Shown here: positions 47,929 to 58,206 of the stretch, in pieces
Numbering within the stretch: position 1 is the stretch's first letter
Layout of the letters: every line of letters starts with the position of its first letter
Origin: Thuidium tamariscinum
Lineage: Eukaryota > Streptophyta > Bryopsida > Hypnales > Thuidiaceae
DNA length: 64,000 bases
NCBI GenBank assembly: GCA_947034885.2
Contig: OX344754.2
Coordinates: 14,712,501-14,776,500 of the forward strand
Direction: 5' to 3'
Program-made: the position numbers and the translations under genes
The notes under the pieces: generated by a model
What the model was told of the DNA's origin: nothing
The model's input: the letters and a program-made list of their open reading frames with translations, nothing else
The model's database searches: none

Positions 47929-48929
47929 AACTTGAACATTAACATAGACACCAAGTGTCCAATGAATAACAAAATAGCAACTTGGAGGATGAAAGCAACC
48001 TCTTTTTCATTGTTATTTTTTGAAAATGTGATTATCAAGTTATGCACAAACATTCAAGTGCTAAAATTGCTCCACTTGTAATGATAAAATTAGGCACGTG
48101 AAATTGTTTGAAGGTGTCCCAAGATATACACATATGGTGATAGATCCCATATTGCACTTGTCACCATTTTGATGAGGGCAATATGCAATGAAGGGGTTCT
48201 ATAAGTTTTGGCAAGTAGAATATAATAGGTTTTCTTGCAGTCAATAGACACGCCAAATATTGTTGACAATTTGCTTTGTGCCATAGCCATAGTAATGGGC
48301 TTGACATTTAAGGTTTAAATGACAAGCTCATCACTGTGGAAATCATCCCTTTGGACATTGTGTGAATAGTTGGTTAGAAAAAATTCCAAAAGTGCTCATT
48401 CAAAGCCAATGAACTATAGAAGGTATCCCCTTCCCTCACACGATTTTGAGGATGAATTTGTAGCATTTTTGTCTTGTACAAAAAGATTTTGTCATTCATT
48501 AACCCAAAATGGCTACAATGTTGTTTATAGGTTAGAAAAAACAACGTCACTAAGGGTGTTTTTTTAGCATTTGGGATTCTTTTAGCTTTATTGGTTATTT
48601 TCCTCCAATTCCCAAATTGAATTAATTTTTCAATTTTCAAGTTTGATTACTTTCTCTATTTTTTACTCAAAATAGGAATTTCCTATACATTTTTTATGAG
48701 TTTTTTGCAAATGCTTTCAAATTGCAACCAATTCTTTTTCCAATTCCATTGGCTAACTTTAAACTAGCCATTGTATTTTCTTGAACATTGATTTTTCTTA
48801 TAGTCTATTATATATTTTTCTATTAATAGATATTTTACATAGTTTAAAAAAAAAAGCGTAAAACAATTATGATGGAAAATGAAATACTCATAAATTTCTA
48901 ATTTCCAAACAATGAAATGGTGTAGTTAA
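47929..48929. repeat. Decayed DNA with family L copy 3
   Basis: 48,280-48,540 resembles L1 and L2. The rest shows no gene; the frames on both strands near 48.4-48.6 kb are uninformative. Confidence 0.4.
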
Positions 48930-49200
48930 GGGAGACAAACCATTTTTGACCACTTAAGCAATTGAACATACTTAGAGTGTGTATACATTGAGGGAAATTT
49001 TTGCCATGTTCACGAATAGGTTTGAAAAGGATTTTTTATTTTTTTATAGTTTTATTTCCAAAACAAAATTAAGATGAATTTTCCTTTTGAAGATTGATGT
49101 CATCCTACTCTAATCACATAGGTCTTTTCATTTTTGACTTAGGTCTAGTTGCAAAATCAGCCAAAAATTGGTTGTATTATTGAGAAAATTTTAGCCAATT
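48930..49200 (+). repeat. Dispersed repeat M2
   Basis: Collinear with M1 at 25.5 kb (GACCACTTAAGCAATTGAAC, AATCACATAGGTC). Non-coding. Confidence 0.45.
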
Positions 49201-50699
49201 AGAATGTACAACAACTATGTTAGGAACTATGGTGTAATCAATTAGTATTCATCTTTACTACAAAGAAAGACAACTTTCTACAATGCCTAGAATAGAGGGA
49301 TTGATCAAGAATGGATTTCTTCCTTTAGCTAATTATACCCTCTTAACTACCAAACTCCTTCTAAAGTCATTAGATGAAATTTGAAGTCAAGAAGAGACTT
49401 TTTTGGAGTTATTCTTTTGGTAGTTCCCTATATTGTCTAAGAATTGCAAACCAACCTTAATAACCTAATTTTTTGAATTTTTAAAAAAAAATTCAAATTT
49501 TTTTAATAAATTGAAAGGTGAATTAAATTTTTTTAATTAATTATTTCATTAAACTAATATATGGCATGGCATAATCTTAGCCATGTCAAATTGTTGATGT
49601 GGCACTACCCCAAAGTTTTCACAATCCGCAAATTTGCAGTTTCTTTTTGCCTTCAAATTTCATCTAATGTGTAATGGTCCAAGTGTCCAACCATTGCTGA
49701 AATTAAGTTATTTATTACTTAGACTATGCGTGGAGAGTTTGGTGAGAGATAAATAGGTTAAATTATGTACGCAAACAAAAAAAACCATCCTATGGATGAT
49801 AGAGAATATTTTTAGTTGGACAAAAGTATAACTATTCATCTTCAAAATTTTGTTGTGAACATAACATTGTTAATCTTCAATGAGAGGTTCCTTTTTGCTT
49901 TGTCAACCCCTTCAACAACAAAAGGCCTATACATAATAAATCAAATGTTTTCCCTTTGACTATCTAGCAAGAAAAGTTCTATCTTAGCCAACAAGATTAA
50001 GAGAATTGTAACTAAATTTCCCTTTAGATATCTTGGAGAGGATTATACCTCCATTTGGAAAGAAGGGATTATATGTAATGTTGTTGTTTTGGGCTTTTTG
50101 TACCAAATTGCACCAGAAAAAAATTTGGCTAAAAAAGGTTATAAAAACTACCAAAAAATTGGATGAAATCACCACACAACTTTGAAATTTAAAAAAATAT
50201 TAGATGAAATCGCCTAATTGTGGATGAAAATATACTATACATCCAATAAGTGGATGAATGTTGCAATTTAGAGCACTACTATAACATTTTATATCGCCAC
50301 TATGGCACTTCTTCAAAAATGAAAAAAACACCCCTAATCATATGTGGTTAATAATGATATAAAAAGGAGAGGTCTACTATAATAGTTTGATTTCTAATAT
50401 ATACTTTTGCATTTTTTAAGCCAATGATTCTTGTAGTGATCAAAGGGATGATTTCTATGGTCACTAGACCACCTTTTAAGGGTTAAAGTTACAAATTTTT
50501 CATCTACCCAACTACACTTAGTCTTGTATAATATTGTATAATTAGGCAATGGTCCTCTCTATACTAGAAAGGTGTTATGCTTTATTAGATGAACTTATCT
50601 ATTAATTCAAAGATTGGAATAGGTTGAAGAACCATAGAAGACAATTTTGTTTATTTGTGGGGGTGCCATAAGTTGTTAACAATGCAAAAGGGCGGGGAT
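49201..50699. repeat. AT-rich decayed repeats
   Basis: 49,665-49,745 resembles 16.75-16.83 kb. 50,200-50,450 resembles 55.17-55.47 kb (GTGGAT-AATGTTG, TGGCACTTC, AAACCAATGATTC-T). No gene. Confidence 0.4.
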
Positions 50700-51124
50700 G
50701 CTATTTTGTGAGCCTATGAGCCTGTGAGCTTGTGAGCCTAGAATTTTTGGTGAAATTTTTAATGATTTTTAGGGCGTGGACCTATTACCATGCTTTAAGA
50801 ATTTTGGATTTTTATACCTAGTAACCCCCTCATGGGATTTGAAATTTGTGACTTTCAAAACTCTTTTTTTCAAAAAAAAATTTCATTTTTTTCAATTTTT
50901 TTCAGTCCTTTTTTATTTTTCAAATTTTTTTTGCAACTCCATCACCCTCCAAAATCCTTCTTGATATTGAAAGGGGTTTGGAGGTAGAGGGCTTTGGAGT
51001 TCTCAAAACTTTTTTTTTCATTTTTTTTTCCGACTATGTTACTAGTTCATTTTTTTTGTGACTTTCCACCCTTGAAAACCTTCTCTCGGTACCGAGATAT
51101 CAATTTTAGGGTGATAAAGTCGTG

Positions 51125-51170
<46 letters not shown>

Positions 51171-51509
51171 CCTTTTTGCACAACTCCATCACCCTAGAAA
51201 AACCCTTGTTGGATTCTGGATTTTGAACCTCAAAAAAAAATTCAAAAATTCAAATTTTTTTGGAAGGTATTGAGAGGCCCCTTGGAGATAGTAGGGTTTG
51301 AAATTTTAAAATACATTAACCACATTTCCAAGGTCATAGGTCCACGTTCATGAAGCTGAAATTTTACTATAAATAGATTTTAAAAAAATCACTTCACTTT
51401 TATTTTCACTTGGCTTAAGAAATTCAAAGTTTTTTTTGGTTAATTCTCTGGGCTCACAAAACCTAAGCTCATAGCTCGCAAGCTCATGCTTTTAGGCTCA
51501 CAAACTAGC
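50700..51509. mobile_element. TIR element, family H, copy H2
   Basis: The left GCTATTTTGTGAGCCTATGA pairs with the right TTAGGCTCACAAACTAGC. Both ends are studded with GTGAGC/GCTCAC words. About 810 bp, including a 43-T tract. Relative of H1. The flanks show GCAAAAGGG/GCGAAAGGG, a possible 9-bp duplication. The open frame inside is poly-Phe from T tracts. Confidence 0.6.
51128..51170. repeat. Poly-T tract, 43 bases
   Basis: Uninterrupted T run within H2. Confidence 0.95.
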
Positions 51510-53260
51510 GTTGTTGTGCGAAAGGGACTCTTGCCTTATTAATAAATAGTATTATATGGCTATCATTTGAGCCAATGGGTTCAATATTTCTACAAACTAA
51601 TGGACAAATTAGCAATAGATTCTGTCTATTACCAAATTAGTCTAGATCCAATTTTCAAACAAGCCGCATACTTGGAAAATTGTCCCGAACATCATGTATG
51701 AAGGTCAAATTTGGAAACAATCAAGTCATTATTTGCGAAAAAATACCACATGGCATTTTGCAATTGGTGTGAGGTGATGTAGGCCTTCAAAAATTGATCT
51801 CACATGAAAATATAATTTTGACATCAAAGTGTGGAATCTAACCTTCATTTTAGGGATATAAAAAATTGAGTCTCTTTCTCTTCAATTGTCAATAGTGAAT
51901 TTTTCTTGGCAAAAATTTGAATTGATTTGGGAATTGGCTACCTTCACAATAGAAGCACTAAAATAAGAAACATCTCTAAGAATTATGAGATTCTTCAATA
52001 TTTATATGAAGTTGACTATTTAAGCTAATGTTATGGATGGATGATAGATGATCAAAATTGTATGATTTGTTATCTAACCTTCTTGCATTTTACATTATGA
52101 GTTGAATCACTTTTTCCAATAAAACAAAACCAATCAATGCCCTAGTCCCCCAATCCTTTGAACCTCATAGACATTAGATGTTTATTGGAACCTTTAGAAG
52201 ACAATAAGTTTCCAAACTAGTCTATTAGAACCTATAAAGAATACAAGGAACTTTGCCATATAAGAAATCTAATATGGCTAAGAAATTGCCATGTCAAATA
52301 ATATTAATTAATTGTTTTTAAAATCTAAAAATAGAATATTTTTTAATTAAATTTTTTTAATCAATTTTCAATTCTTTTATAGTTCAAATTTTTTTAATTT
52401 CTTTTTTGAAATTCAAAATTAAGACAAATAATGGTTGGTTGATTGCACAAGGAACAATTTACAAGAATAAGCTTGAAGCAATCTCCTACAACCCTGTAAA
52501 AACATCCCAAAAAACATCTAATGATTGTATTCCTTTTTTCCTTTGCAGGCATTCTTGCTCCAAATTTTTGCATTGGAAAAAATACAAGAACCAATTATTC
52601 ACCACAATTGATAAATTTTCAATTAAAAAATCTTGAAATAGGTATTAAAGGTAACGAAATACAAAACTAATGACATATAATAGGGGGCACCTAGAATTGT
52701 TACTATTACACCTAAGCACATTCATTATTAAATTATACATAAAAATTCATCAAATCTTTTGGCAAGTGAAAGTAGGATTTCAATGCACTTCAAGTATCAT
52801 TATTTTGACATTGTATTTGTGAATAAGTTATGAATATTTAAAGTACAATCTCTAAGATTGTATAGAGTTAGGTATGGTGTCACTAAGATCAATAAACTAT
52901 AGTGATTTTTATTCTTTCCAATAATGTGTTTCTTTATTCAATAACCACATATGTGATTCTATTGAAATTTTAAAGCCTTTATAGGAATATTGTAGCCCTA
53001 CTTGTGTATGGACATGATTATTTGTTGTTGTCAACTTCTATTCACATCATAGGAAATCTTTTTATATGAAATTTAGGTGTAGAAAGCATCTATTAGTGAT
53101 TCTTATCTCCTAAACAACAAAGAGATTTTTTACCAATTTGAAACAGACAGTTCAATGTGTTGTACAACCTAGATTTCAGAATCATCTTCATGTCATTTTT
53201 ATCATTATTCCAAATCAATTATTCTAAAATAGCTCCATCTATTCTATAGTCTTTTTTTTT
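51510..53260. repeat. AT-rich with a dispersed repeat shared with 18.8-19.0 kb
   Basis: 51,840-52,080 matches 18.8-19.0 kb in order. Two opposite frames near 52.4-52.6 kb shadow each other. No gene supported. Confidence 0.4.
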
Positions 53261-53535
53261 GGAAAATGTTAAATCCTACCATAGAAGGTGGGCCTAGCAA
53301 GGTGGATTTACCTTTGGCAAAAATGCAAGAATTTTTATTTTTTGTAGATATTTTTTTTCTAATTTTGAATTTATATCTAAAATCAAAGATCCAAGCTTAG
53401 CTAGTAGAAGTCTAGTACATATCCTAGCTAGACACAATACATAATGAAAATTTTTCTTTTTCTTTTTACTCCAAAGAACCCAAAATTTACCTTGCTAGGT
53501 CCACCTTCTATGGTAGGATATAATATCCTACCTTT
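53261..53535. mobile_element. MITE, family F, copy 2
   Basis: The left ATCCTACCATAGAAGGTGGG and right CCACCTTCTATGGTAGGAT are near-perfect inverted repeats, extended inward by CCTAGCAAGGT/ACCTTGCTAGG and outward imperfectly. The interior is shared with the 0.9 and 63.1 kb copies. Non-coding. Confidence 0.85.
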
Positions 53536-54035
53536 TTTTAAAAATCTTCTCTAGCGTAACAATCAATTTTCATTTCTTCTACGCCATTCAATTAAAATGC
53601 ATGCCTATAAATTGACAAAATGCGGAAATTCAATTTCAACACTTGAATGCCAAATCATCAAGTAAATGCATTGGGAAGTGACACCCTCCTAATTGTCCTA
53701 TTTGTGACACCCTCCTAATTGTCACACCTATATGCAATTGTTCAAGAATTCAAGCTTGGTATCTTGAATAGCTTACCAAGATAGATGTCACAATTAAGGT
53801 AGGAGATCCTTAAATGGAGTGGGCATTAAAATGGACATTACATTCAATAGCAGACTGTCACACTGCCTCCTAGCGGATGAAATGGTGTAGAATATCCCAC
53901 ACCATTCCATCAAGCACCAATGGTATTCCACTCCAATCAGTAACTAAAGTTGCAACTCTAACAAATGTCAGATGAAATTAGGTGATGGGGACTTCACCAA
54001 AGGGAAGGCAGTCCTTCCATGGGCTACTGAATGTT
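53536..54035. other. No gene seen
   Basis: Includes a short direct repeat of GTGACACCCTCCTAATTGTC around 53,678-53,725. Nothing else is supported. Confidence 0.4.
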
Positions 54036-54328
54036 ATGGAGCACCTCCTTAAATGTAAACAATTTGTACATGTTTCTTTTTTATAGCCTTTAGCAATGTA
54101 CAAATTATGTACATTGTAGGAAGTGCTCCATTTTAGAGCCCTACGCACTTCAACTTAAAATTTTTATAACTAATTCCACAAAGCTCAGAAAAATATGAAA
54201 CAACTTGGGTTAGATATCAATTCTAATTGTCTTTCAAAAAAAATTCCTAAAAAATAATTCTAGAAGTTTTATCTCCCTGAAATTCAGTTTCAAATCTAGA
54301 TGGTCCATTATAGGACTTCTTACCTTAG
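54036..54328 (-). mobile_element. Family G element G3, truncated
   Basis: Inverted relative to G1/G2: GGAGCACCTCCTTAAATGTA, the TGTACA pair, then ATATGAAACAACTTGGGTTA, ending CTTCTTACCTTA. The left end is missing. Confidence 0.6.
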
Positions 54329-54354
54329 GAGCATGTCACTTTTAGGTGCACTTA

Positions 54355-54800
54355 CCTTGTGTCGGATATCTGCAAAGGATGCAACAGCCGGCGGTGGGCC
54401 GTGCGAATCGCAACTCGGTGTCCGTCCGTCCCCGCCGCGCTGCCCGCACCCTGGCTCCGCCAAGTCGGTGCCCGGCGCGGCGGCGGCTCCCCTCTCCGTG
54501 ACTCCGTCGTCAACGAAGTGAAGCCGGTGGCCAGTGGGTGGTGCCTGGTGAGGCGGTGGCGTGCCGGCTGCCTGCAGCACCCTCGTGAAGGCGGTGGTGG
54601 CGAGGCGGTCGTTCAGTTCCAGGCTTCCAGCTCCAGTACGGTTGGAACAGGAAGCTCCCCAGGGAACAGCCGAACAGGACCCTGCGGCCTTTCCTTGGCT
54701 ACATCACTATGACGCCGAAGCAGCGTCACGCAGTGCAATTTTGGTGGCCACTTGCACCAAAGTAATGGGCCCTGCACCACGCCCTTCGGAACACAAACTG
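54355..54800 (-). other. Isolated GC-rich island with an open frame
   Basis: Roughly two-thirds GC, rich in CpG, with sharp edges in AT-rich DNA. On the - strand a frame is open from 54,703 to 54,320, about 127 codons, reading ...SLELNDRLATTAFTRVLQAA... and ...HRLHFVDDGV.... It crosses a perfect donor ACAAG|GTAAGT at 54,356/54,355. This could be a 5' exon of a gene, a CpG-island promoter, or a foreign or young insert. Plus-strand frames also exist (for example 54,561-54,920), as expected in GC-rich DNA. No domain is recognised. Confidence 0.35.
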
Positions 54801-54811
54801 AAGAGAACTAA

Positions 54812-55030
54812 GGGAGAGGCACCCAATGGTGTCCCTGTACCCAATGCCGTCCGTTTCTACAATACACAATCATTTCAGGCTATAAATGTAGGTAGGCAGT
54901 ACATGGCGTATTTCTTTTGACCTAAAACAATGAGCAGTCTGCAGTCCCGCTACATTTCTGTTTTAGAATGAATGCCTGACTTAGAAACGGACGGCATTGG
55001 GTATAGGGACGCCATTGGGTGCCTCTCCCT
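54812..55030. mobile_element. MITE with ~50-bp TIRs and TA target site
   Basis: The left AGGGAGAGGCACCCAATGG, continuing through CCGTCCGTTTCTA, is matched by the reverse complement at the right (54,981-55,030) with a few changes. TA flanks both ends (54,810-54,811; 55,031-55,032), fitting Tc1/mariner-Stowaway MITEs. 219 bp, non-coding. Confidence 0.78.
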
Positions 55031-55032
55031 TA

Positions 55033-55800
55033 AAAGAGAGACAAATTGTCAGAAAACTTTAACCCATAAATGATCCAGAGATCGTCGATGAACGAGAGAG
55101 CAATTTAGTTTGTTGTGTAGGATGGAAGTGCAATTATTCATCCTCAGAATTAGAAGTGGAAAGGGAAGATTTTTTACAGTAGTTTGACTACCAATACATG
55201 CTTCTGAAAATTTTTAAACCAATGATTCCTATGGTATGAGAATTGACAATTGGCATGGTGACAAGCTTACTGTTGAAGATTTAAAAAAAAATCTTGGATG
55301 TAACCATGAAATCGTGATGAATAGAGTTGTAAATATCAAATGTGATTTGATTAAGGTGCTAATGTGATATTTTCTATCCAATATGTGGATTAATGTTGAA
55401 ATTTGGAGCAGCACGGCATTTAAACATTTAATATCACACTTTGGCACTTCATACAAAATGAAAAAAACCCCACGGACCCAAGACCCCTGCTTTGATGCTC
55501 GATGGAGGCTTTTCAAGTGCTGCCGAGCCTGCCAGCACCCTGGGCAGCCCATCCATCCTCTCTCTAGCACTGCACTGTACATCAGCTTGCACTTGTCAAC
55601 TCGCTTTTTCATTCAGTCCGCATCGTGCCTCCAAACTGGTGGTAAAACTCTGAAAATAAAAAATAAAAAATCCTGGAAGAATAGTTGGACTCTAAGTAGC
55701 CCTTTCAACAAGGAATCCCAACATGTAATCATATACATGAAATGAATATTTTCTAAGGACAATAAAAGTATTAAATCCAATCAAAAGTTAAGCTCTCCAA
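55033..55800. repeat. Decayed repeats, no gene
   Basis: 55,170-55,470 resembles 50.2-50.45 kb. 55,500-55,625 is GC-richer and shares TGGAGGCTTTTCAAGTGC and TTCAGTCC with 25.38-25.47 kb. Frames on both strands lack domains. Confidence 0.4.
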
Positions 55801-55808
55801 CTTATGGG

Positions 55809-56099
55809 CATGGTTGTCATATCGGACGGAATATCACTATTCACGGACAGAATCGGACGAGTTATTGCTGACCGGCTGCGAACTTCAAATGGCTGTAACT
55901 TTTGCAAAAAGTCTTCAAATCGGATAAATAAGATGTTTTTTGGAATCTACAGATTCTGTAGATTCCAAAAAACATCTTATTTATCCGATTTGAAGACTTT
56001 TTGCAAAAGTTACAGCCATTTGAAGTTCGCAGCCGGTCAGCAATAACTCGTCCGATTCTGTCCGTGAATAGTGATATTCCGTCCGATATGACAACCATG
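55809..56099. mobile_element. Perfect-palindrome foldback element, hAT-like
   Basis: Two 145-base arms are exact reverse complements around one central base (55,954). The ends read CATGGTTGTCATATCGG. CTTATGGG stands on both sides (55,801-55,808 and 56,100-56,107), an 8-bp duplication as made by hAT transposases. The lack of any arm mismatch implies recent insertion or gene conversion. The two opposite open frames over it encode the same peptide because of the palindrome and are not genes. Confidence 0.9.
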
Positions 56100-56107
56100 C
56101 TTATGGG

Positions 56108-57089
56108 GCTTCTTAATATAAAAATTTGATTTTTTGATTGAAAAAAATAAAACATTTCAAGTGAATTTTAATTGTATTTGGAGAGAACTTCTTGTATGGG
56201 TTTAAACAAAATTAATGCATAGGTGTTTTGATTCTTCATATTGATTGAGAAGTTGTTTTTTCCTTATACTTGTTTTAATAATATTGAATATGGGATTCAA
56301 ATATATTCACATCTTATTCTATTTAATTTGATCATAGGCTCATTGCCTAACTTTCTAGTTTTTTTAATTTGGTATAATTTTTTTTTATAAAAGCCATCCT
56401 CTAAGTTATTTTGATGTCAATGCCCTTTGTGTATAATGCAAGAGTTGCTTACCCAAGTGAAAATTAGGCAATTTTCCATGGTCAAATGTTTATTTGGACA
56501 TATTAAGGTGTAGTTAAGATAGGAACATTGTCTTTTTTAATCTATTTTTGAAGATTGAAAGGATTGTAGAATCTCTACAATACCAAATAGAATATTTGCC
56601 CACTGTAACTGAATTGTGCACTGAAGTCTCCTATCATTTGGCGCCCCCCCTCCCCCCGCCAAAAAATAAACATAAAACCCCTCCTAATCTACTAATGAAA
56701 AACTGTCCACCGCAGAAAGAGTGACGGTTTCAGGGCTCCCTACCTTCCCTTACCGCCAGCTTGCGCCGGAAAACCGACAAATGTGTGAGGAAAAAAGTAT
56801 CCCCGGCAGTGCAACCCTCTCCGACTTTTGGGGACAGTCTGCACTCCGCGCAGCATCCTAACAGGGTAGATGAATGTAAGTAGAAACAACTGGGAATGCA
56901 CCTGAATTGGTGACTGAATAGTTGGATTGATTATGGTGGGCCGCGATTGTCTGATTAAATGAACAATACTTTATCAAATTCATGATGACGCCAGACATTC
57001 ACATTCAATCGTTCATGAGTGGCACTACAAGAAAGTTGGTTCATGCGGATCTAGCTGCTTCTACAGCATAAATTTGTCAGTCGATCAGT
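56108..57089. other. Upstream region of gene 2
   Basis: AT-rich to about 56.6 kb, then a C-rich block (GCGCCCCCCCTCCCCCC) and moderately GC-rich sequence. CATAAAT at 57,067-57,073 is a weak TATA candidate. Part of 56.6-56.73 kb resembles 26.83-26.97 kb. Confidence 0.35.
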
Positions 57090-58206
57090 GGCAAACTCAG
57101 TCAGTGTGTTTCCTGGGCCTGCCAGGCACTAGCTCCTTTTCAAGTTTACTTACACCTCCCAATACGGTACGTGAGAGTTCCCTTCTTCCACTACAATTAA
57201 TCCCGAGTCCAACAGTTGCAGTTTCTCCAGTATTGTTGTTTTCCGAGCCATTTGTTGTCGTTCCTCTGTGCTCCAACTACTGTGATTGAGTTGAGCAATC
57301 GAACGTCATCGTCTGTCCTCCAATCAAGCACGCACAGGGTCTCACTCTTCTTAGCTTCAATCCCATTGTTTTGTTCACAATTTCGGGTATTTCAAGATCA
57401 ACCCTCGTTGAGATTGGAGGAACTGATCGAGTCCAATCCGTGGAGGCGGTTTTGCTTGTTCGATCTCTGGTGGCAATGTGCGTTTCATGATCTCCCAATT
57501 AATGTTGAGACGCGTCAGTTGACTGAGTAGGACCTTCAGTCAGTAGCTAGCAGGGGAGCGATGGACGAGAGATGATTGGAAACCAAGAGTAGTTGACGGA
57601 GAAAAAGATTCAATCTCCCCGAGTGTGCAGATATACACGCTGGGTTGAGATCTCATCGCAGAATCGCATTGCACGAATTCCCAATTCCGTAGTGAGGGAA
57701 GGGCCCATTGTGCCCAACTGATTCGTGGGTTGTACACGGTTTCTTAATTTGTACCGTGCTGTTTTTGTTGGTTTGTAAGAAAAAGATTTCGCGGAGGGTT
57801 TTAAAGATAGTTATATGCAAACTGTGACCAGTTCTACGATTGGGGCAAGTTTTCTTGTTTGCACTCCGTGATTGAAACTTCAGAAACGAATGACTTTTTG
57901 ATGCTCCTGCGAGACTCAAATCGATCGGCAATAGGATTCCTCCTTGAATTGTTGGTGGCGCAATCAGAATCCAATCCATGGATGTGTGTGTGTGTCCGCT
58001 GTTGTCTTTCAAGTCGGAGATAGTTAACATGACTGTGAAGTGAACCTTTAATGAGGGGAATCAGAAACCTCCACCGAATTTGATGTCGTGCTGTTTTGAA
58101 CAGACTTTGCACTCGTTTGTTTTCATGATCTCGGGTGCACCTACGGGAATCAGTGTACATATCATTTCCTCAAGTTCTCGTCAAGTCCTTCAATGTTGAA
58201 ATCTAC
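57090..58206 (+). other. Long leader of gene 2
   Basis: The homologue of the gene 1 leader. A (GT)n difference and several indels not divisible by three argue against coding. In the reading frame of the start codon a stop lies at 58,126-58,128. Confidence 0.5.

Noticed and set aside
50994-51197. Phenylalanine-rich small protein
   Set aside because: It is produced by T homopolymers inside a transposon.
54561-54920. Plus-strand 119-codon frame over the GC island
   Set aside because: It runs on into a MITE terminal repeat and has no domain; GC-rich DNA is open in several frames.
55804-56155. Two opposite open frames encoding the same peptide
   Set aside because: They are the automatic result of the perfect palindrome, with no domain and no conservation.
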